Source: Ehretia macrophylla
Lineage: Eukaryota > Streptophyta > Magnoliopsida > Boraginales > Ehretiaceae
Length of the DNA stretch: 64,000 nt
Direction: 5' to 3'
Assembly (NCBI GenBank): GCA_037974665.1
Contig: CM075769.1
Coordinates: forward strand, 23,648,139 to 23,712,138
Shown here: in pieces, positions 24,086-35,637 of the stretch
How the letters are laid out: every line of letters begins with the position of its first letter
How positions within the stretch are numbered: the stretch's first letter is position 1
Program-made: the position numbers and the translations under genes
The notes under the pieces: generated by a model
What the model saw: the letters and a program-made list of their open reading frames with translations, nothing else
Databases searched by the model: none
What the model was told of the DNA's origin: nothing

Positions 24086-25310
24086 TCAAAGCTTAAAGTA
24101 GGCAGTTTTGTCCCTGACTTGAGCACAATTGTTTAGATATTTAATAATGGTTATTCGGTTTCGATTGGGCACAACGGGAGGCTCCTGCACATGATAACGT
24201 GACGGATCATCGACAAAATCATCACCTTTTTCATTCCGGTTTTCCACAATCATATTGTGAAGAATTATACATGCCTTCATAATCTCCCTAATATCATCCT
24301 CATGCCAAAAATGACATAGCCCTCTGATAATTTCAAATCGAGCTTGAAGGATTTCAAAAGCCCTTCCAACATCCTTACGGTATGTCTGTTGCAATCTTGT
24401 AAATAATATCTTATCCCGTCCTTGTGGATCGGGATATACTTGAACAATAGTAGACCAACGAGGGTATATACCATTAACAAGATACCTTGCTTGTATTCTC
24501 TACCGTTGAGGGTGAACCGAATGCGTGTAGCTAGACCTTCAAGAACATCATTGAACATAGTTGAACTATATAATACATTAAGATCATTGCGTGCACTTGG
24601 TAGTCCAAAGTAGGAATGTCATATCCAAGTGTCACATGATGCAACCGTTTCAAGGATTATCATAGGACGACCATGGTGCCCAGTATATGTATCAGCCCAC
24701 ACGGTTGGGCAATTTTTCCACTCCCAGTACATATAGTCCACGCTTCCTAGCATTCTAGGAAACCCCCGTTGATCGAATTTTCTAAGTAGCCTAAACATGT
24801 CTGCATTGTTAGGTCGACGAAGATACTCGTCTTCATATACTGCGTTGACGACACAACAAAATTTCTTCAGCGCCTCTAAAGATGTGGTCTTTATAATTTT
24901 CAAATAATCGTCATTCGCATCTGTAGGCTTTTTGTAGGCAAACATACAAAGCGCGGTTGTCATCTTGACATGCGGTGAGAAACCTTACTTTGCGGCTGCA
25001 TCCGATTTTTGTTTGAAGTAATCATCAAAATGCACAATTTCTCTTATAATTTTTAGAAACAATTCGCACCTATTTGTGAATTCAGAAGCAGGATACAAAG
25101 GACGATCAACAAAGTAATCGTTCATAAGCCTATTATGGGAACCTACCTATCTCTTCTTATGGATTGTCGACGTGACGATGTACCTCCATGTTTATTTGTA
25201 CTCAATTCCTGCACAACCTGCATTAGTGATTGATATTGTGTGTACATCGTCATGATCATCGTGTGGCCATGGATGTCAAATAGGGGGGAATCGATTCCTT
25301 GTTGGGCCAT
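24086..25310 (-). pseudogene. PIF/Harbinger transposase (plant DDE type), broken
   Basis: I placed the start at 25310 (MAQQGIDSPLFDIHGH). The frame hits a stop near 25145 and shifts. MNDYFVDRPLYPASEF opens the next part, and a stop precedes the 24619-24963 frame (MTTALCMFAYKKPTDAND ... RGFPRMLGSVDYMYWEWKNC). Text then continues in two overlapping frames (24277-24558, 24086-24394) with NDLNVLYSS, ACIILHNMIVENRN and a C-terminal YLNNC. GSVDYM holds the first catalytic Asp. The family's KDVERAFG motif, which holds the conserved Glu, reads KDVGRAFE here. At least three breaks plus that change make it inactive. It belongs to the plant DDE_Tnp_4 group. Confidence 0.85.
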
Positions 25311-25339
25311 TGTAAAGAGAGTGATAGAGATTTATACAC

Positions 25340-27370
25340 AAATTATAGTGATTGTGAAAGGATTGAAGGCTTAACATATATAAGTTAGTGAATGCATAAG
25401 AGATAACAAATTGATGGATGAGGAAATCCAATCCAATGGATGTTATTCGAATAAGAGATTTGAAATTGAGATAACAAATCGACGGATAAGATTGAGGAAA
25501 TAAAATCTAATTCAATGGATGTTATTTAGATAAGAGATTTGAGATTAAATTAAAAAATTTAATTACTTTAAAAATTGAATTAAGTAAAGAAAAAAAAAGC
25601 AAAAATCAATAAAAACAAAACTGGAATATAAACTGGATGTAATTAAATGTCATCCTAATTCAATAAATTTTATCTTTGTCAGAATTTATTTATTTTTGGT
25701 TGAAATATTTGTTAAAAAAGTTACGATAATATAAATAAAAAATAATTAAAAGAAAATTAACACACAAGAAAAAATAACACATAATCAAATTATTATGTAA
25801 AATTAAAATTAACATAATATAGAGATTCAATTTTATAGAGACCCTCATTGGGGATGTTTTTTTCTTTAGAAACCCTAAAATTTATATTGGTCTGTAAATG
25901 AGTCTCTAAAATGATGGATAGAGACTCGAAAATAGAGACACCATTGAGGATAACCTAACAAAGGCTCCAATATTCTCCTTTACTATAAATAATACTTTAA
26001 TAGTCTCTTGAAAGAGAATTCTAAACGCACCATTACGCTAATGGATCTATGCCCCACATTGACTACCATTCTCACTTTCGAAAGTCTAACCTCATTGGCC
26101 TTCTCCAACACGTTCCCTATTTCTCCATTTCCCCATATGTAGGAAAGTTGTTGGGAAAAATTGTCTCCAACATCTTCGCTAAGGGAATTCCTAGAGTCAA
26201 TTTTAACATCTCTACATGTGGAGATACTAAAGCAATCACCTAAACTCATCCCCAAAATCTAGAGTCAGTTTCAGCACCAAAAGGGGCAAAAAAAAAAAAG
26301 AAACCTATCTGCCTTAAAAAATGTAGTCATGAAAAATAAACAAGTATAAATAAAAAATAAAGTTATTGGAAAAGTTTTAAAGATAAATTAATTAAAATAA
26401 AGATAAAAAAATATATATTATTAACTAAATAAAAAATCATCATAAACAATTAATAAATATAAATAAAATACTTAAAGTTAAGATAAAATAATTAAAATTA
26501 AAAATTAAAAAATATTATTGACTAAACTTAAAAAATCATCATAAAGACTTAATAAAAATTAATAAAATACTTTAAGCTATTAATAAAGTTTTAAATTAAA
26601 ATAATAAGTTCAATTAAAATAAAGAAAGATTTTGGAGTAAACAAAACTAAAGAGTCTCTAAAATAAGAAAGCTATTCGAGTAAATTGAAATAGAGATTCT
26701 CTTAAATAAATGATTAATTAAATATAGGTAAGCTATTAGAGTAAGCTATTATAGGTGAGGCTTTGTTCAAGATTCTGTTGTGGGGGAGTGGGATTGACCC
26801 TTGATGGATGTGGGGGTTGTTTTCCATGATTTGTGAGCTCTTAGGAGCATGTTTACATGGAATGAGTTGAGTTAGTTGTGATTGCCTTTGAACTGGTCAA
26901 CATCATCTCAAGTTGTTGACTTAGTCTCCTGATTGGGCCAGGGTCCAGCCATATTGAGGTCCATTATTCGACCCAGGCTTCAATGATAGCTATTGGGCCT
27001 TGCCTATTGGTTTGGATTTTATTTTATGGCCCATCAGTAACAATACATCCATTTTATTCTTATTTCTCCATCTCCTCTTTCAACAAGTTTAGACAAGTAA
27101 CACCCTTATTGCGTCTTTTAGGGACTTCGGAAGGTTTCTAATCTATTTGGAGATAAGAATTCTGGAGAAATAACAAAATTTCCCCTTTTAAGAAAACAAG
27201 GCAAGAAAAACATATGAAATAGAATAGTGAAAAGGTAATAATGAAAATAAAGTGCATGGTTTCTTCGACGAAGGTGAAAATGGAAAGAAGATACATAAAA
27301 CTTTATTGGTAGGCATGGGGAAGACAATTGGTGATATATATATTGGTTTGAAAGAAGGTGAAAATCAAGA
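25340..27370. other. AT-rich non-coding stretch with MITE-like pieces
   Basis: No credible gene. Two similar blocks, GAGACCCTCATTGGGGAT (about 25838) and GAGACACCATTGAGGATAAC (about 25935), look like subterminal or terminal Harbinger/MITE motifs, and the second may be the right end of the Harbinger element. A third cluster (AAGAGTCTCTAAAATAAG at 26652; AAGCTATT...GAGTAAGCTATTA at 26730-26752) is also MITE-like. The A/T-rich 26280-26640 contains only homopolymers and TAAA repeats. Confidence 0.4.
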
Positions 27371-27375
27371 TGAAA

Positions 27376-28440
27376 CTAAGTCATCGCGGGAGAGAAAGTC
27401 GTTATAGAACGGTCTCTCACAAGTCGGGTAGATGATACACCCCTGATATCTTGCTCCAGTAAGGATGCCAACTCATACGGAATCGCTGAAAGAGACGTCT
27501 TCCCCAACGGTTGTATGAGCCCGAAATTAGCTAGCCAGTCTGCGCATTTGTTTGATTCTCTGTATATGTGTCGGATGTTAACCTCTAGGTGTTGAACCAT
27601 TAGTGCTTTACATTCCTCAATCTCAACCCTTAATAGACTGTGTATAGGCGTATCAGTTCTCATAAAATCACGAATCACCGTTGAATCAGTCTCAACAACA
27701 AGGGGAAAACACCCCTCTCAACTGCCATTAACAAGCCCTCTCTCAACCTTGCCAACTCTACTTCCACACTAGTCGCGTACCCCAAATTAAACGTAAAAGC
27801 ACCAACCATGTGTCCATCCGCTCGCCTGAGGATACCCCTGCTACCACTAACCCCGAATTTCCTTTCGCGCACCCATCCACATTCAACTTCTACCCATGGT
27901 GCGACTTCTCCCAACCAACTTGTATCGCTATCTCCCTTACAACCCCTTCAGCCATCCTTGTGTCACTCCAAGCGTCAACTACTTCCTTAGCATACCTCGC
28001 AAGAAAGTCTCTCGCATAGAACCTGCACACTTGAGGTTCCCCTCTAAACATTACCGCGTTGCACCACTTCCAAATCCACCACAAGGTGCACGCATATAAG
28101 ACTCGCCATTCAACACCATGTCATCTGCTTCTTTCCTTCAAGTTTGCCAAGAGCCACTCATTCCAACTGCTATGACTGAAACGATCCATCTGTGATGAAG
28201 GTACCAGTCCCTCCCAGATACCCTTAGCCATGGTACAAGTACGAAACACATGTTCAGTGTCCTCCATCGTCGCACCACACAACTTGCATGAGGCTTCAAC
28301 ATCTAATCCCCTCTTGACGAGTTGAGAACTAGTTGCAACTCTTTTTTGCACTATAAGCCAAATAAAGTTCTTGATCCGTTGAGGACACTTTTAACTTCCA
28401 CAAGCTTACCCAATCAAACTCAACATTCGGGTGAGATTTA
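27376..28440 (-). pseudogene. LINE-type zinc-finger (zf-RVT) and RNase H remnant
   Basis: The right part reads WKLKCPQRIKNFIWL and then the zinc-binding segment CKLCGATMEDTEHVFRTC (28121-28351), as found at the C-terminus of plant non-LTR polymerases. A linker, WWIWKWCNAVMFRGE, leads to an RNase H domain: KLNVDGCAKG, then AFTFNLGYATSVEVELARLR, VVETDSTVIRDF, and EVNIRHIYRESNKCADWLAN with its DWLA motif. The pieces lie in at least three frames with shifts near 28385, 27855 and 27700. There is no RT domain to the right. It is a 5'-truncated LINE copy or a derived pseudogene. Confidence 0.8.
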
Positions 28441-28893
28441 TATTTTGAATATGATAGATATCCAACTCCATTACAAAGCCAAAGTTAGTATGCTTTAGGG
28501 TTAATTTTATATAATGACCACAACATTTGTTGATAGAGTTTGAAAAAATACCTAAAATTCACTTAATAATTTAATCAAGATATATAGGTTTAAAGGCTAC
28601 TCCCTAAGAAATCCAAACTATGATATGCAGCTTATCTATGGTAAGAGTATAATTGTACACGGTATATATATGCTCTACCAGGTGCTAACTTCTAGCCCAG
28701 TGGGATAATTTATCCTCTCCAAGGCATAAACTGTGAATTGAGAACATTATTGTCTAAGTGGCGGTATCAATTTTGTCAAGTGTTTATAGGGCAGCAAACA
28801 AGCATCCACATCACACCAGGTTCCAAACAAAATCCGGAAATTAGTTTGGAGAGTGGGTAAAAAGGGTGCAAAATCTGAGGGAAAGAGAGCGAA
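28441..28893. other. intergenic, nothing recognised
   Basis: AT-rich with no repeat structure, terminal motif or coding frame that I can support. Confidence 0.5.
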
Positions 28894-29172
28894 ATGGCAG
28901 AGCATCTATTACTTTTCTACTCATCGAGTAATTTTAGTGCGGGGAGATTCAAATATACAATCTATTCCAAGGAGAACCCAGGTGAGAAAATATTTATGAT
29001 GGAAATAGGTTCCTCCTCCACAAGGTGGGTATGCTTAAAATTGATTGTGGTGCAATTGCTGTCTGGGGAGAATTGTGAGGTTGTTGGTATGGCTTTTATC
29101 ATTAGAGACCATTCTGGAGGCCAGAGCTGTGCTGCTGTGGTGGCAGGGAATGTTTGTTCAAGTACAAATTGA
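28894..29172 (+). pseudogene. RNase H-like scrap
   Basis: A 92-residue frame. The C-terminal part, GENCEVVGMAFIIRDHSGGQ, matches the start of plant RNase H (RVT_3) domains, where a KxNxDGA block precedes GxGxVIRDHxG. The expected KIDCDGA text lies in a neighbouring frame just upstream (29035-29060), so a frameshift separates them. The first 45 residues (MAEHLLLFYSSSNFSAGRFK) are not recognised. It could be a LINE or host-gene fragment. Confidence 0.4.
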
Positions 29173-29922
29173 ACATTCCCCACATACATTTTTATTTTCC
29201 AAATCATACTAAGACAGCCTTTTATCATCTCATTCATCACTGTGCAGTAAAACTTATCTACTACTTACCAAATAGGCAAACGGGAAACACACAAGTACAG
29301 TCAAAATCATAGGCACCGCCACATGCTTCAGTTTGAAGCCAGTGAAAGCATCTTTCATTACCCAAACATCAAACATACATATATATACTACTACTTACTA
29401 GGATAAACCAAAAAAAAAAAAAGGCACACTCCCAAGTAGACAAATCCTATTCATTTACCCCTAAGATTCAGACTGGGCACCACACATCATGCCTTTCATT
29501 TCCAAACATGAAAAGCACCATTTCACATCAACTCCTCAAATTCTTTTGCAAAACAAAGGATAACCAAGCAAAATCCTCAATTCTTTTCCATGGATTCAAA
29601 TTTTAAACCATAAACCTTAGCCACATAATTAATCGTGCATTCGAGATTATACCCTTTACACTTTATGATCATCATCTTTCGCATCATCATAACCAAAACC
29701 ATGAGTGTACCTGGTAATTGAACTTTCATAGTAGAGTAGTTCCATAGTATTTGGATCCCTGAAAATTAATGGCAATCTTCACATTCAATGGCCTACATCA
29801 TTTCATCTTAACTGCACCATTAGTACACCACCATTGACCTTCTTAACCATGTTATTGGGACCAACCTCTTACATATATTTAGAAGATACGGAAAAAGAAA
29901 GATGAAACCCTCCTCCAATCTA
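29173..29922. other. intergenic, nothing recognised
   Basis: No coding frame, terminal repeat or array. An A-run lies at 29410-29422. Confidence 0.5.
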
Positions 29923-30084
29923 TTAACCCCTTTTATCAGACGTCTTCCACCCAGAGAATTCTCCCTTTGCCTTCCCTTTGCCCTCCATCTCTTTAGTCAT
30001 CCGGCTGTACATGGATGACTCTTCCCTAAAGTTGTGAATGTAGACTGTCGTAGACGACGGATACAGATCAACCACATCGATGCA
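29923..30084 (-). other. exon-like open stretch of unknown identity
   Basis: A 53-codon open stretch that ends in TAA at 29923. It reads VVDLYPSSTTVYIHNFREES then MYSRMTKEMEGKGKAKGEFS. Composition and lack of stops look like real coding sequence, and a TTATTGTCAG acceptor-like site sits at 30090-30099. A TGA between that site and the open frame argues against simple use of that acceptor. It may be the last exon of a lost gene. I cannot name the protein. Confidence 0.3.
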
Positions 30085-31695
30085 TCATCCTGACAATAAG
30101 AACATAGTGCATTATCTTTGAACCACAGTAGGGTATGCAGGTAAACAGAACGTAACCCCATGCTACCGTTCAACAGAATTCTAACTCTACTCTAAAATAC
30201 ACAAGTTGCTTCAAATCTCCAGAATACTTGGTTCATTATTTCTCTTCAATCAGTTGCACTGCAGTATGATCAAATGTCCCAAGTTCTATACACCCAGATG
30301 TAGATAAGTCATCAACAGTAAACTAATCAGACAAATTTGAGACCCAAAGACGATGGAGGAGAAGAAGATGTTGATTCGGCAATATCTGATAAACAACATG
30401 AACATGATATCAAAAAGGAGTTGCTATAAAGTTGCAGCCAAGGATCAACTACAGAACGTCATTTCAACAGATTATTGTGATTTTGGTTAATAACAACATC
30501 CCCAAACATCCGAACCCCCCACCCACAGAAAAAGGAAGAAACACAGTTCAAAGAAAAAAATGAACAAAGAAGAAAGAAGAATAAGAAAAGAAGATGGAAC
30601 GTACGACATTTATAACCTCAAGAAAAATGAAATATAACAATTCAAAAGACCGCTCTGAATTTCATCAACCAGTATGAAGATAATGTACATTATTAAAACT
30701 TGAAAACCATATAACAATCATTAGTATCCATTGTTAGACCTGGTGAAGTACCAATCAGTTTCAAAAGTGCAGTCGACAAAATCCCTTCCAAGTTTCTCAC
30801 AGGAACAGTTATTATGTTACCACAACAAATAAATATACATAAGACAAATTAGCCTTGCCCAAAATCAGATGTCAGCAGTAGAGGTTAGCTCCGAAATAGG
30901 TGGCCATTTGTTAGGCAAAATCGGCTCAAGAACTTGACAATCAGTTTTCCATAATATCACAGCAGCTTGTAGCTTCAGCATTTGATGAACTCTTGTTAAA
31001 TACATACAACAACGTATCTATTGATCTGACCTCCAACTGTCTTCTTCTTCTTGTCTGTCACATCGCAGTAATCTTCAGATAATATATTCCATATGAAATT
31101 TATTAAGATACCGACTGGCACCAAGTTGACAAAATTGGCGCTGGTGCTGAGAAATTACAGCCTTCTCAACTAGCTGAATGGAATCCAAGATTCTTATTGC
31201 AGTTAAATGAAATAGATAAATAGGGCATTTCAACAATTTTATTGCAGTGAAATGAAATAGATAAATCGGACAAAGCAGTTTCTGAGGAACAATATCCGGC
31301 ACACTCAGAAATTACCTCTTTTCGATTAAACTTCTAATTCCAACCTCTCATAGCACGAGCTTGAACCCTTCGGACAGAAAATCATCCCTAAGGTAAACAA
31401 AGGCAACCAGAACTATATCATCAAACTCACAAGACAAAAGCATAACAAGAATACATTTATCTGCTTTGCAGTGTGCCAGCCAAATTGCAGTGAGAATGTT
31501 AATCAACTTAACCATTTTGTTAGGAATGGCATAAACTAGACAGATTAGCAAACGAGGGAAAATAACTTTCATTAGCAGAATGATGCCATTAAATTGTGAA
31601 TTTAGGATTATAAGTTGTGAATCGAAAATCATCCAATAAAATGATGCCAATAAAAAGTAACAAACAAAACAAGCCGGTTAAAGCCATAAATCACT
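30085..31695 (-). other. 3' flank of the F-box gene
   Basis: Non-coding on both strands apart from tiny frames. On the minus strand it is plausible 3' UTR or terminator sequence, but I see no decisive poly(A) signal. A direct repeat of AATGAAATAGATAAAT... occurs at about 31206 and 31251. Confidence 0.4.
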
Positions 31696-32829
31696 TTACC
31701 TTTTCTTCCTATTCTTCCTGATCCTCCTTTCCTCCTGTTGACATTTCTTTTTGAACCTGTCGACTCCACCAACGCCATTATCAAGCGGGATCAAGCTTTC
31801 AACTGCAACCTCAGCATTAAAAATGAAAGGCAAGCCTTCAACAGGAACATTCCTCATTGTTTTACTCCTCAGATCATACCAAACCAGCCATTTATCATCG
31901 CAGTTGAGAAGAACTTCATTACCATCCCTTGAAAAGACTAAAGTACTTAAACTTGAATACCGCTCAATCGAGGGTGGAGCAGTGGACAGCAACTTAGTCC
32001 AAGATTCTTTGTTTCCATATTCCCTCATAATCCAAACATCAATCCGATGCTTTTTCCGAGCATTAAGGACACACAAATGCCCTTCCAACACATCCAAACC
32101 AACCAAATTTAACTCGTTAACAGGAATATCGGGAAGCGGCACTTTGTAATGCTCCTCATTGCTAAAATTAAAAGCCATAATCTTGGGATTCAACCTAGTA
32201 TGATAATCATTCAACACAACCGTGTGCAAAGCACCATTCACATAGACACGCCATATTCGCTTATAATGAATCTGGTAATGGAAATCCTTAATCCTTCGCC
32301 AGGTGTTCGATTTCAAACTATAAACATTAGCCTGTGAAGAAATCCACTCAAAATCCACTCCCCTAAACTCCACAATTCTTAAAACCTTATAATCATCCTT
32401 ATCCAAATCATACCCAAATCCATATATCTCATATGCAGCACTAACTGTAGCCCCATCAGGGTAATCCACCCCGAGCCGCGGTAATTCCTTATATTTTCTC
32501 GTAAAAGGATTCCATAGATAAGGACTTTCACCCAAAACAAGCAACAACCCATCACAAGAATTCGATATATCTGAGCATCTGTAAGGTGGTTTAAGCACAT
32601 TTGCAGTATCTAATGAATCTATGTTTATCGAATACACACCTAGGCCTCCAAGAATAAGGCTGTGATTTGACTTTGTGGTTACAGATTGCTTCAGATGCAG
32701 CTTCACAAAACGTTGGCTATCAATAAGTACACAAAATGATCTCGAAACGCACCTGAAACGCAGAAGCGATTTTACAGGTAACCTTGTGAGTATATCTGTG
32801 ACTATTTCGAATGGAATATTTTGCTGCAT
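31696..32829 (-). CDS. F-box protein with F-box-associated (FBA) domain
   Basis: An intact 377-residue frame and the only convincing gene here. Residues 4-45 form the F-box (IPFEIVTDILTRLPVKSLLR ... RCVSRSFCVLI), which binds the SKP1 subunit of an SCF ubiquitin ligase. The FBA domain follows with its family signatures: SCDGLLL at 91-97, WNPFTRKYKELP at 106-117, YGFGYDLDKDDYKVLRI at 136-152, VYSLKSNTWR at 169-178 and VNGALH at 197-202. This region picks the substrate, which is unknown here. The last 20 residues are rich in Lys and Arg. Length and order match the CPR1/CPR30-like plant family, whose members are often single-exon. I chose the Met at 32829 because the F-box starts right after it. 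No stops or shifts. Confidence 0.92.
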   Translation of the reverse strand: MQQNIPFEIVTDILTRLPVKSLLRFRCVSRSFCVLIDSQRFVKLHLKQSVTTKSNHSLILGGLGVYSINIDSLDTANVLKPPYRCSDISNSCDGLLLVLGESPYLWNPFTRKYKELPRLGVDYPDGATVSAAYEIYGFGYDLDKDDYKVLRIVEFRGVDFEWISSQANVYSLKSNTWRRIKDFHYQIHYKRIWRVYVNGALHTVVLNDYHTRLNPKIMAFNFSNEEHYKVPLPDIPVNELNLVGLDVLEGHLCVLNARKKHRIDVWIMREYGNKESWTKLLSTAPPSIERYSSLSTLVFSRDGNEVLLNCDDKWLVWYDLRSKTMRNVPVEGLPFIFNAEVAVESLIPLDNGVGGVDRFKKKCQQEERRIRKNRKKR

Positions 32830-33045
32830 ATTTGCAGGCTGAGAAATGTTTAGGGTTTGTGGTATGTTTTTTGTTTTAGTTGGAGAGGCGCTTTTGGGGC
32901 TGTTGGGTTGGGTGGAGTGGGTGGGGTTTGCTTTGGGAGGTGAGGTGTGTATTTATCGCTACTTGCAACAACTTGCTGCCACCTCTATTTTAAGTGCGAT
33001 TAGTGGAGGAGATACGTGGCTGCTATAGAGGGAGGATCAAATAAA

Positions 33046-33055
33046 ATATATATAA
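33046..33055 (-). promoter_or_regulatory. possible TATA box of the F-box gene
   Basis: The minus strand reads TTATATATA about 220 bases upstream of the F-box start codon. The position suits a plant promoter with a longish 5' leader, but TATA-like strings are common in this AT-rich DNA. Confidence 0.3.
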
Positions 33056-33111
33056 TTTTGTTTTTGGTCAAAAATTTTGAATAAAAATAAAACAAAATAA
33101 AATATAGGTAA

Positions 33112-33634
33112 GGCCCCGTTTGGTTATTCACAACGAAAAGAGTAATAGAAGAACAAACAAGAAAGAAAACTTTTTTTTGTTTTTTTTGTTTTTTGTGTCA
33201 ATAAACTCCAGTGTTTGAGTTGTACAATATCACAGAGGATTTTTTTTTTTTGTCAATATTATAAAGAAAATGACCTCAAGAGATAAAAATAAAAAATTTT
33301 ATATATAAGTTGACGTTTTTTCATATATTCAGTTTGCACACGCTTGTATAACACATTGCACATAATCACACTTAACGTCCTACATTTTATTTTAAATTTC
33401 TATACGAATCTATGGTTGTAATATGAAATGGGCACCACATAAAAAGTAGCATCTTTTCTCTTTATTTGACTCTAATTTAGATTATTCGACAAAAAAAAAA
33501 AGAGACTCTAATTTAGACTGAAACAAAATTTAACTTGTTAAAGAATTTGAAATTCATAACAAACAAAAGAATGGATTCTGCAATCCCTCCTTTTTCATTC
33601 TCCTCTCCACATTTTTCATTTCCCAAACAAAGGG
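33112..33634. mobile_element. candidate MITE with TAA target duplication
   Basis: Starts GGCCCCGTTTGG and ends CCAAACAAAGGG, flanked on both sides by TAA (33109-33111, 33635-33637). The ends pair well only over GTTTGG, so the terminal repeats are weak. There is no coding capacity. It lies about 0.3 kb upstream of the F-box gene, so it could touch its promoter. Confidence 0.4.
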
Positions 33635-34294
33635 TAAAATGTAACACTATTCTGTCCATTTTTCTTCGCATGATCGAAGTCCCTTGGGCCTCACAATTCA
33701 AGTTTTAAGAAAGTCGCGAATTTAATTTTCAAGAAAAAGTCTCACTAAAATCATTTTTCGAGTACTAAAGTATCAGCATATATATTGTTATTTGGGAGGT
33801 TAATTGTTATGAATTTAAAGATAAAATAATTGTATAATCAGTTTACTATTATTAATTTATTTAAGACAGTAATAACATGTAATTAAGAATTAAAAACCCA
33901 CACACTAAAAAAGTTACACCCGCCTATAAGATTTTAAATTACGTATAAGCAATATGCTATATATTATTCTTCTCTTTTATCTACTATAGCCCATATTTTT
34001 TTTTCTTTTTTGGGTCAATATTGTAACCCGATTGGCAAACTTGCGCTACTACCATAACAAAATCGTTGCAATTAAAATTACTCACGAGGTGGATGCGATG
34101 CACTTAAAATAGTCCCATAGGATATTAGCAAAAAAAAAAAAAATAGTCCCATAGGACCATTGCCGCCATTGAAGAAAAAAGAAGATGAATTTAAAGAGCA
34201 GAGGGCCACATGACCCCTCATTTTCCTCATTAATGTTAATCATAAATCTTCAAGATTTATCCTATCGTTGTGTTTTTGTTGAAAAGTATGATTC

Positions 34295-34457
34295 GGCACG
34301 TATCATTTTTGTGAACTAATTGAAATATTTTAGTCAATCTTAAGAAAAATCACGTGTTACTTTTTGTAGACTAATTGAAATATCTGAGTCAATATTAAGA
34401 AAAATCACGTGTTACTTTTTGTAAACTAATTGAAATATCTGAGTTAATGTTAAGAAT
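34295..34457. repeat. three tandem copies of a 55-bp unit
   Basis: Copies at about 34295-34348, 34349-34403 and 34404-34457 share ACTAATTGAAATAT and GTCAAT.TTAAGAA. The second and third carry the palindrome CACGTG (34351-34356 and 34406-34411), the core G-box bound by plant bZIP and bHLH factors. It is about 1.5 kb upstream of the F-box gene. Confidence 0.75.
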
Positions 34458-35098
34458 TAACTTAAAAATTTTGGAGATGATGTAGTTGGGTAAGTGAAGT
34501 TTTGTAAAATTTAATTTGTCACAAGCAGGGAGAATGAGTTTTTTTTTTTTTTCTAGTGATGCAGTTTTGTCAAACTCCCTAACATTTGGAGATCATGTAG
34601 TTGGGTCAAAGTAGTTTTGTAAAATATAATTGGACTAATTCATTGGAATATTCAAGCTTTGTAGAATACTGAAATCTTATAATATAGTTTTTTGCAACTT
34701 CAGAGACAAATTAAAATTTTGATTTAATGTTAAAGATTACTAGTAAAATTTGCCTCTAAAGTAACCATAAGATAATATATTATGTGTAGAATGCAAGAAA
34801 AGCAATATGGTTGTATAGTATATTAATCTTCTCTTTTATTTGAAGCAAGTGATTTGGTACAATCGAATATATTGCAGTAGACGGTACCACAATCGTTGCG
34901 ACAAAAAATCCTCAAAGATGCTAAAGCTTTCTTCTCTTTTGAGTGGTCTTCCATCGCCTCATCAATCTTCATCTCCCATCGACTTCTTTCTTTCTCCTTT
35001 CGTTGTTGGGCTGTGGCCCCTCTTTCTCTTTCTCTCCGTTCTCTTTTCCTATTTTCTACCTTTTTTTGTTCCCATTCTCCTTATGTAAAAATTCAACT
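34458..35098. other. intergenic, AT-rich
   Basis: The overlapping frames at 34840-35180 are hydrophobic products of a T/C-rich stretch in three phases. I do not accept them as genes. Confidence 0.5.
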
Positions 35099-35101
35099 TT
35101 A

Positions 35102-35634
35102 CCCCATGTTTGGATTGCACAAAGAAAAGGAAAGAAGAGGAAAGTGGAGGAAGAAAAATAAAGAAAAAGAAAGAAAATAAATTACATTATTTGGATTGTA
35201 AAAAAATAATAATAGAAAGGAAAGTGGAGGAAGAAAAATAAAGGAAAAGAAAGGAAATAAATTACATTATTTGGATTGTAAAAAAATAATAATGGAAAGG
35301 AAAGTAAAGGATTTTATAGTTTTTTGTTTGGATTAGAGAAGGAAATGAAATGATAATTTTAAATATAAAATTACTTAAATACTCTTTTTATTTTTATAAT
35401 CATGTGATATGTAAGAATAAAAGAGACTTTTTATACAAAAACCTTTCATTTCTCTTCAAAACGTCCAAATTTAAAAGGATTGCAAAATCCTTCTCATTAA
35501 AAGAAATGAAGGGAATTTGGAACCCCTCCATAACCTTTCATTTCTTTAAATTTGCAATCCAAAAAAAAAAGAAATGATTGAAAAATCCCCCCTAACCTTT
35601 CTTTTCCTTTAATATTGCCAATCCAAACAAGTTG
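35102..35634. mobile_element. MITE, Tourist-like (TTA target duplication)
   Basis: Begins CCCCATGTTTGGATTGC and ends CCAATCCAAACAAGTTG, so the inverted ends share the core TGTTTGGATTG. Both flanks are TTA (35099-35101, 35635-35637), the usual duplication of PIF/Harbinger elements. It is 533 bp without coding capacity. It carries a perfect-length 80-bp tandem duplication (35141-35300). Confidence 0.7.
35141..35300. repeat. two tandem 80-bp units inside the MITE
   Basis: 35141-35220 and 35221-35300 are exactly 80 bp each and differ at only a few positions. Each contains AAAGTGGAGGAAGAAAAATA and TTGGATTGTA, so a piece of the terminal-repeat core is duplicated with it. Confidence 0.9.
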
Positions 35635-35637
35635 TTA

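Noticed and set aside
34840..35180. Three overlapping Ser/Leu/Phe-rich frames
   Set aside because: Open only because of a T/C-rich run, and present in several phases, unlike a gene.
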